Under the pieces are notes generated by a model, which was given only the letters and a program-made list of their open reading frames with translations, was not told the origin of the DNA and made no database searches. 48,552 bases of DNA from Bryobacterales bacterium. Lineage in GTDB: Bacteria > Acidobacteriota > Terriglobia > Bryobacterales > UBA6623. Location: contig JAPPMC010000212.1 in assembly GCA_028819235.1 (NCBI GenBank), positions 1-48,552 on the forward strand, written 5' to 3'. Below are positions 43,194-48,552 of the stretch, piece by piece. Positions within the stretch are counted from its first letter, which is position 1; every line of letters begins with the position of its first letter. The position numbers and the translations under genes were made by a program.

Positions 43194-44791
43194 ATGCCCC
43201 ACACGGTGATCGGCGCTTGTCCCGGCTCCGGGTACCTCCTGAAGATCCGCTCCTTCCAAGACTTCCCCGGGCGCATGTCAAAGATCACCAGATGTCCCGA
43301 CTCCGCACCGCACAGGTCCATGTAGGACTCCGTCTGCTTCAGGCCCTCGCGGATGACGCTCTCCAGTCCGGAGCGTTCGCCGACCACCTTGCACTCGATG
43401 ACGTGCTTGCTGGGGTTGGAATGCAGCGTGCCGCCGGGCCGCGGCCATTCGACGAGCAGGTCGCTTCGCCCGCGGGCGAGGGCGTACTCCCGAGTGATGC
43501 GCCCGCCGCCGTTGACCACGCGGTGCAGGTAGGACTGCAGCACCAGGTGCGGCCCGGCTTCGCGGTGTCCGTAGCGCTCCAGCCACGATTCGGAGTTTTC
43601 GCGGAAGTAGCCTTGGAACGCTTCCAGGAGCTTCGGGAGATCCAGGCTGCCGTCCTTGCGGACAAACCAGGCCGGGGAGATCAGGCTCTCGAGTTCCGAA
43701 TCCTGCGCGAGAGTCAGCTCGCGCGGGATGACCTCGGCGTAGATGGAGTTGGCCATGCGAACCGGTCCGGAGGCCGCCACCAACCCGAGGTCGCGGACAT
43801 ATTCCAGATCACGGTCGGAGTAGCGGTTGTTGACTGAGCCGGCGATCATGGGCAGGATCACGCGGCGGACGCGCTGCTCACGGAGCTGGTTGGCGAGTTG
43901 GTCGAGGTGGGTGACGCGGTTGAGGATGAGGGTCTCCTTGGCCTGCTCGATTGCGGCCAGGCCAATAGGCCGGCTGCGGTCGCGACCGGCCTTGTCCTCG
44001 AAGCAGGCCTGGCGGGCCAGGGCGTTGACCAGCCAGGGCTGGCCGTGGGTGAGTTGCCAGATGTTGGCCAGCACGCCGGGTGCGAACTCTTGGCCGGTCT
44101 CGACGGTGTGCTGGCCGAGGAGCGCCCGTACTTCGTCCTCGGTGAAGTCTCCCAGCCGCAGCGACTTGGCCTTGATGTTGAAGGCGCTGCCCCAGGTGAC
44201 GTTCTCCCCAAGTGAGGAGGAGAAGATGCGGTAGTCGCGTGGGTCGCGCACGCCGCAGAGGATGATGGACTGCGGGAAGCCTTGCGGTCTCTTGGGATAG
44301 CCAGCCCTGAGCTGTCGCAGGACGGAAATCAAGGAGTCGCCCACGAGCGTGTCGATCTCGTCAATGAGCAGCACGAGTGGTTCGTTGCGAGCCCTAGACC
44401 AACGGGACAGGACAACGTTGAGGGCACCGTGCGCATTGAACCTGCGCAGAACGTCAAGCATGACGTCCTCAATGAAGCTGTCTCCCAGCGTGGCCTCGGC
44501 TTGCTCTGCGAGTTGGCCGAGCAGCACATGCACTGCAGTCACTACGTCCTCGCGCGCAGTCTGGCCGGGCTCGAAGTTGACGTAGAGGCAGCGGAACTTG
44601 CCTGTGGCGTTGAGTTTGTCGGCGAGGGCCAGGAGGGTCGACGTCTTGCCGGTCTGGCGGGGGGCGTGGAGGACGAAGTAGCGCATGTCCTCGACTAGCT
44701 CGAGGGTCGCTTCCAAATCAATGCGACTGAGAGGTGGGATGCAGTAGTGCCGCTTGGCCACCATGGGCCCCTCGGTGTTGAACTTCCTCAC
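43190..44791 (-). CDS. AAA-type ATPase with C-terminal nuclease-like domain
   Basis: A 533-residue protein. It begins RKFNTEGPM and CIPPLSRIDL, then has the P-loop APRQTGKT (43-50), Walker B LVLLIDEIDTL and a sensor-like ILCGVRDPRDYR. A winged-helix-like middle follows (DFTEDEVRALLGQH, then LTHGQPWLVNALARQACFE). The C-terminal part has GRSDLLVEWPR, HVIECKVVGE and HLVIFDMRPGKSWKERIF, a PD-(D/E)XK-like arrangement. The family is related to the two paralogues downstream only in general plan. GTG 44791 is chosen because relatives begin M-R-K-F-N-T; GTG 44809 is possible. A decayed copy lies 230 bases upstream in the same direction. Confidence 0.85.
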   Translation of the reverse strand: MRKFNTEGPMVAKRHYCIPPLSRIDLEATLELVEDMRYFVLHAPRQTGKTSTLLALADKLNATGKFRCLYVNFEPGQTAREDVVTAVHVLLGQLAEQAEATLGDSFIEDVMLDVLRRFNAHGALNVVLSRWSRARNEPLVLLIDEIDTLVGDSLISVLRQLRAGYPKRPQGFPQSIILCGVRDPRDYRIFSSSLGENVTWGSAFNIKAKSLRLGDFTEDEVRALLGQHTVETGQEFAPGVLANIWQLTHGQPWLVNALARQACFEDKAGRDRSRPIGLAAIEQAKETLILNRVTHLDQLANQLREQRVRRVILPMIAGSVNNRYSDRDLEYVRDLGLVAASGPVRMANSIYAEVIPRELTLAQDSELESLISPAWFVRKDGSLDLPKLLEAFQGYFRENSESWLERYGHREAGPHLVLQSYLHRVVNGGGRITREYALARGRSDLLVEWPRPGGTLHSNPSKHVIECKVVGERSGLESVIREGLKQTESYMDLCGAESGHLVIFDMRPGKSWKERIFRRYPEPGQAPITVWGM

Positions 44792-45026
44792 CAACCCTGA
44801 GTATTGCACTCAGAATTGCCGAACAATGGCCTCGGGGCAACATCGGCGACAGTTGATTGGAGGAGTGCTGAGAGTCGAAAACGCCGGTGCGAACTGCGTC
44901 GAGGCGGCAAGTAGGGCGGACTTCAGTAGCGAGGATTAGCGAGGCGGAAGGCTTGGGTCTACACATTGGGTGGGGCCCGCGCCACACGCTCCTGTGCGGT
45001 CTGCAGCGCCGAGCACATCTGGGGTC

Positions 45027-45875
45027 ACACGTCCCCACGGTGATCGGCGGCCGGCCGGGCTACGGGCCCCTCTCTGGAGATCTGCTTCTCTTGGGTCCTC
45101 GCTTGGTGAAGGTCGAAGACCACCTGGTGGCCCTAGACCGCGCCGCAGAGGTCCGTGCACGACCCCATCTGCTGCAAGCGCGCAAGGATGACGTTCAACA
45201 CTTCCAATCCGAAGCCCTCGCCAGCGACGTGGCACTCGATAACGTGGCTGCTGCGGTTGGACGGCAGCATCCGACGGGGCTCGGCATGGCCGTGCACGCA
45301 GAACAGCAGCCAAGATTCGGACCACTGCCAAGAGCTTCGGTAGGTCGAGGCAGCCGTCGTAGTTGACGTAGCGGCAAGGGGAGACGGGGCCCTCGAGTAC
45401 GCACTCCAGCGTGAGGGTGAGTTCTCGGGGCATAGCCTCGGCGTAGATCGGGTGGTCTTGCAAACTGCCCCAAGTCTGACCAACAGACCGAAATCGCGAA
45501 TGGAGTGGCGGGCATCCGCCGATCCGGCGACCATGAGCGGGACGAGAGGCCGGACGCGCGTCCGTGAGTTGGTTGGCAAGTTGGTCGAAGTGCGTAACGC
45601 GCGGGACGCTGAGGGATTCTTCGGGCCGGTCGAAAGTGTCAATTTTCGGGGGCTCGCTGCATTTACGTCCTTGCTCTTCGAGACTGGCCTAGAGGACGGA
45701 GGCGTCTTTGCCCAGCCAGGGCTGGCCGGGGGTGAGATCCCAGCTTCTGCGCAGCAAGCTTGTCGGGAACTCGAGTACGATCTCGGCGCTATGTTGGGGC
45801 AGCACAATGCGCACGTGACGCTCGGTGAAATCGTCGAGTCGGCAGGCACTCAGTCCGGCCGGCAATGGGAGGTGG
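45027..45875 (-). pseudogene. Decayed tandem copy of the AAA-ATPase/nuclease-like gene
   Basis: Pieces in three phases line up in order with the intact gene next door. RLDDFTERHVRIVLPQHSAE and LTPGQPWLGKDA match its DFTEDEVRALLGQH and LTHGQPWLVNA. IYAEAMPRELTLTLE and YDGCLDLPKLL match IYAEVIPRELTLAQD and KDGSLDLPKLL. HVIECHVAGEGFGLE and MGSCTDLCGA match HVIECKVVGERSGLE and TESYMDLCGA. The end, near the TCCCCACGGTGATCGG string at 45037, corresponds to the intact gene's final codons. The P-loop half is missing. Several stops and frameshifts show it is dead. Confidence 0.78.
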
Positions 45876-46233
45876 CGGGACCTGCGAGGGCCCCCGCGCA
45901 CCATCCTGACCATAACTGGCCTGCAGTCGTCGCTGAGAATCCTGTCTTCCTCAGCGTATCGATCACTGCCGGGCTGAATCCTCGTCCGGATTCTTGACCG
46001 CTCCACATCAGCTTCCTTCCACTCGCCATGTGAACGCTCTCCCTCTAGCATCCGTAGCAGCAGCATCGGTACGGCTGGGATGCGGGATTCCGAATCCCGG
46101 GCGGGAGGGGGGTCTGCCGGCCCAGAACGCCCGCATTGACTCGGCGTTGGGCTTAGTCGCGATTGCCCGAACTGCGGGGTATCCCCGAGCTTGCCGGGAC
46201 TGCGCGGTCGGGACTTGGCTCGTCTGAGTCTTC
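45876..46233. other. Gap between the AAA pseudogene and the second AlbA_2 gene
   Basis: No recognisable gene. The missing 5' half of the decayed AAA copy would be expected here, but no P-loop or Walker B segment can be read in any phase. Several short frames are noise. Confidence 0.4.
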
Positions 46234-47433
46234 TTACTTCCGCGCCCAAATCCTCAATCGCAGCTCGTTCCCGGAGATTTCGTATTCAGGTCTCCGCCCC
46301 GAGTGCTTGTCACCGTCCTCGAGAATCTTCCCGACACCCTCCCCGCGCGATTCCAAGAACACCCTGCCGGTCCGTGTGCTACGCATCTTTGACAGGAAAC
46401 TGACCAGCAGCTGGTTCCTCGTAAACGTCCGGTACGGCATCTCCTCGATTGCGATCCCGTTGGGCAGTGTCCCCGGGCTGTGGAGCTCTAACCGATCGGC
46501 GAACAGAAAGCAGCGGGTATTTGATCGAGAGACGGAATAGTCCCGATGTGCGACCGCGTTGACGATCGCCTCGTGGACTACATCAATGTCGTACGCGCCA
46601 GGCGTGCCTGGTGCCCGTCCGGCTGCCACGAATTGCATAACGAATGCAACCGCGGCATCGATCTGCTCGCCCACCGGTCCGGCGAGACGCTCTGCGCGTA
46701 CCAGATCGTCGGATGACAGGCGGGTCCCGCTGTAGCAGGCTGCCTCAATGCACGCCGAACAGAGATGGTCCGTGGGTACGAGGGAAAACGTCAGCAGGCC
46801 GGCCACAGTAGGACGTTCGACACCCCTCTCATCGGTGGCGGTGACGCGCGTGTTTCGGAGGAGGTCAGGCCACGGTATGGACGGCGCGATGCCAAAATGT
46901 GCTTCCAGTTTCCTCTGGCTGAGATCGTCCGCGGTCGCATCCGGTACTAATCTCTCATCGAAGACGTATTGGCGGCCACGTTCCTTGAACAGCCGGGCTA
47001 GCTCTGTTGGTGTTAGATCCCGCCGTGCAGTTCCGACGCGCTGGGGATACCGACCGCGTGAGGTCTCGTGGACATATAGCCCACGAGCGACATGAGCCAA
47101 AATGAGCGTCTCATTGCAGTCTCCGTCGTCCACCGCCACCCGCTCGACCACTGGGCGAATCGGCGGATTGCACAGGTCCATTGCGATGTTGACTACCCAC
47201 TGGTCAACGAGATCCAGATTCTCACGCGGGATACCACGCACTTCGCCGCTATCATTCACACCAAGGTAAAGCGTCCCTCCGTCGCTGTTGGCAAACGCAA
47301 CCATCGAGACCGCGAGGTCTTCGGCTCTGGGAGACCTTACTGCGCCGTTCCCGAAGCGCAGCTCCTTGAACTCGGTCCGGCTGTCCTCGCCGACGTGGAG
47401 CCGCATGGCGATCGGGTCGCGGTAGTCGGCCAT
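46234..47433 (-). CDS. AlbA_2-type ATP-binding protein (second copy in window)
   Basis: A 399-residue protein. The N-terminal AlbA_2 domain has SRTEFKELRFGN, then MVAFANSDGGTLYLGVNDSG and a VRGIPR turn. The HATPase_c_4-like domain has DVVHEAIVNAVAHRDYSVSR, ELHSPGTLPNG and a GEGVGKIL glycine loop. Unlike the copy at 9.5 kb it lacks the C-terminal winged helix. Such proteins are putative transcriptional or RNA-acting regulators and are frequent in defence islands. The ATG at 47433 follows AGGACC. It is divergent from hipBA, from which it is separated by about 215 bases. Confidence 0.82.
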   Translation of the reverse strand: MADYRDPIAMRLHVGEDSRTEFKELRFGNGAVRSPRAEDLAVSMVAFANSDGGTLYLGVNDSGEVRGIPRENLDLVDQWVVNIAMDLCNPPIRPVVERVAVDDGDCNETLILAHVARGLYVHETSRGRYPQRVGTARRDLTPTELARLFKERGRQYVFDERLVPDATADDLSQRKLEAHFGIAPSIPWPDLLRNTRVTATDERGVERPTVAGLLTFSLVPTDHLCSACIEAACYSGTRLSSDDLVRAERLAGPVGEQIDAAVAFVMQFVAAGRAPGTPGAYDIDVVHEAIVNAVAHRDYSVSRSNTRCFLFADRLELHSPGTLPNGIAIEEMPYRTFTRNQLLVSFLSKMRSTRTGRVFLESRGEGVGKILEDGDKHSGRRPEYEISGNELRLRIWARK

Positions 47434-47623
47434 GTCGTCAAGGTCCTATTTGAAAGAGATCCAGCTGAACCAGAAACGAGTCGGGCCAGTTCGGACAGGT
47501 TGCGAACCTACGAGCGAGAAGAGACTTCAGCCACTTTCACATCAGGGCTGCGACCGTGCTGACATTTTCTCGGATTTGAGCCTGCAACACACCAAATGAG
47601 TCCTTCATGGACCTCTATCGCCG

Positions 47624-47649
47624 TATTATGAGTTACGAAGGATACAACC
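47624..47649 (+). promoter_or_regulatory. hipBA -10 box and ribosome-binding site
   Basis: TATTAT at 47624-47629 is a good -10 about 20 bases before the hipB GTG; no convincing -35 is seen. GAAGGA lies 7 bases before the GTG. HipB-type antitoxins usually bind operators overlapping this region, but I see no clear inverted repeat. Confidence 0.4.
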
Positions 47650-47964
47650 GTGCCCCAGCCCACCACACCGCCCAGTGCGGCACGACGCGCGATCCGCAAG
47701 CTGGGAGCAGACATCCGGACGGCCCGACGCAGGCGCAAGCTAACCGCTTCGCTGCTCGCTCAGCGAGCCTTCACGACGCGAAAGAGCTTACAACGCGTCG
47801 AGCGGGGCAGCCACAAGGTGAGCGTCGCTATCTACGCTTCCGTGCTGCACGCCCTCGGGATGATCGACCGCTTGGCGGAACTGGCTGATCCCTCGAAGGA
47901 CGAAGTCGGCCTAGCCATTGCCGCAGCGGATCTCCCCAAACGCGTCAGGCTTCCGAGGAAATGA
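47650..47964 (+). CDS. hipB: HipB-like antitoxin, XRE helix-turn-helix
   Basis: A 104-residue protein. A basic N-terminal arm leads into an XRE-type helix-turn-helix (ADIRTARRRRKLTASLLAQR, then FTTRKSLQRVERG and VSVAIYASVLHALG). In HipBA modules this protein neutralises the HipA kinase and represses the operon. It starts at GTG. The stop overlaps the hipA ATG (ATGA), so translation is coupled. The antitoxin-first order and the partner gene make the assignment firm. Confidence 0.85.
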   Translation: MPQPTTPPSAARRAIRKLGADIRTARRRRKLTASLLAQRAFTTRKSLQRVERGSHKVSVAIYASVLHALGMIDRLAELADPSKDEVGLAIAAADLPKRVRLPRK

Positions 47965-48552
47965 AGGCCATCGAGGTCCATATCTCCCTGCAGGGGCGCA
48001 CGCGGCAAGTCGGCACTCTGTTCCGCGAGATCCAACGTCGCCGGGAGCTTGTCGCGTTTCGCTACGATCCCTCTTGGATCGAAGATCGGCGGAGATTCAG
48101 CCTCGATCCTGCGCTGCGCGTGGATCAAGGTACCTTCCATCCGAAACGGGGTCAGTCCCTGTTTGGCTCGATGAGCGACTCGGCTCCAGACAGCTGGGGG
48201 CGACGGCTCATGCGAAGGAACGAATTCCGGAAGGCTGGGCACGAAGGCCGCAAGCCGAGAACGCTGTCCGAGACCGATTACCTGCTAGGCGTCTCAGATG
48301 TTTCTCGCCAAGGCGCCCTCCGGTTCAAGTTTCCCGCTGAAAGAGAATTCCAGCGGCCGGCTGGTTCGGGAGTACCGAAGCTGGTGAATCTGCGTCGCCT
48401 GCTGACTGCGGCCGAGCGCATTGACCGTGGAGAAGAAGACGACAAGGATTTGGCGGAACTCTTCGCCCCGGGGTCTTCGCTCGGCGGGGCGCGTCCCAAG
48501 GCAGGGCGATTCTTTTTTGAGAGGCCAGAGCTGAGCATGGTGGGAGAGGGAT
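47961..48552 (+). CDS. hipA: HipA-family kinase toxin, 5' part only (runs off the window)
   Basis: The first 197 codons of an open frame that is still open at the last base. The sequence has the HipA N-subdomain (VGTLFREIQRRRELVAFRYD and a W-I-E-D segment), FGSMSDSAPDSWGRRLMRR, and the GSSLGGARPKA loop that precedes the kinase ATP site. HipA toxins phosphorylate a translation factor such as glutamyl-tRNA synthetase and induce dormancy. The catalytic Asp and metal motifs lie beyond the window. It overlaps hipB by 4 bases. Confidence 0.88.
   Translation, partial: MKAIEVHISLQGRTRQVGTLFREIQRRRELVAFRYDPSWIEDRRRFSLDPALRVDQGTFHPKRGQSLFGSMSDSAPDSWGRRLMRRNEFRKAGHEGRKPRTLSETDYLLGVSDVSRQGALRFKFPAEREFQRPAGSGVPKLVNLRRLLTAAERIDRGEEDDKDLAELFAPGSSLGGARPKAGRFFFERPELSMVGEG

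Noticed and set aside
1..48552. tRNA, rRNA, CRISPR arrays, complete insertion sequences
   Set aside because: I looked for T-loop-like GTTCGA strings, regularly spaced repeats and transposase motifs. None gave a convincing tRNA, array or bounded element; several GTTCGA hits lie inside coding genes.

Overview
The window is 48.5 kb of very GC-rich bacterial DNA, densely coding over its first 36 kb and patchy after that. No rRNA, tRNA or CRISPR array is visible. The gene content fits a heterotroph of the Acidobacteriota (Bryobacterales/Solibacter-like), or less likely the Planctomycetota or a related phylum. The supporting genes are a cytochrome/DUF1549/DUF1553 protein paired with a Tat-exported DUF1501 protein, a DUF1080-like protein, Tat-exported Gfo/Idh/MocA and mannonate-dehydratase-like enzymes, and a MerR-TPR hybrid. 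The phylum is an inference.

Region 1 (0.3-13.9 kb) starts with an AbiJ-like abortive-infection protein. It continues with a GMC oxidoreductase, a membrane-anchored M23 peptidase, the DUF1549/DUF1553-DUF1501 pair and an SdpI-family protein. Next comes a wrecked type I restriction-modification locus: an hsdS 3' end, an intact AlbA_2-type ATPase and an hsdR 5' fragment. A HAD hydrolase, a MerR-TPR protein and a zinc-ribbon membrane protein follow.

Region 2 (14-25.3 kb) is housekeeping. Its standout is one 1400-residue reading frame that joins a complete DNA topoisomerase III to a complete RecQ helicase. Divergent from it is a meaB-methylmalonyl-CoA epimerase-SpoIIE phosphatase run. A heme pair, hemE then hemY, converges on that run, and a Gfo/Idh/MocA oxidoreductase follows.

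Region 3 (25.6-37.1 kb) carries envelope and exported enzymes: a DinB-like protein frameshifted in a run of nine C, a DUF1080-like protein, a GT-C/GT2/DUF547 operon, an aldo/keto reductase, two hydrolases and a mannonate-dehydratase-like protein. Directly after the aldo/keto reductase lies a lipoprotein rhodanese whose catalytic cysteine codon is an in-frame UGA. The rest of the rhodanese domain continues in frame for 42 codons, and a hairpin follows the UGA. It is a candidate selenoprotein, or else a freshly broken gene.

Region 4 (37-48.5 kb) is an accessory island. It holds remnants of a restriction-type helicase, a winged-helix protein and a Toprim (primase-like) protein. It also holds two AAA-ATPase/PD-(D/E)XK paralogues, a third AAA-nuclease-like gene with a decayed tandem copy, a second AlbA_2-type ATPase and a hipBA toxin-antitoxin operon cut by the window end. 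Decayed and intact defence or mobile-element genes are interleaved, which suggests a long-lived integration hotspot.
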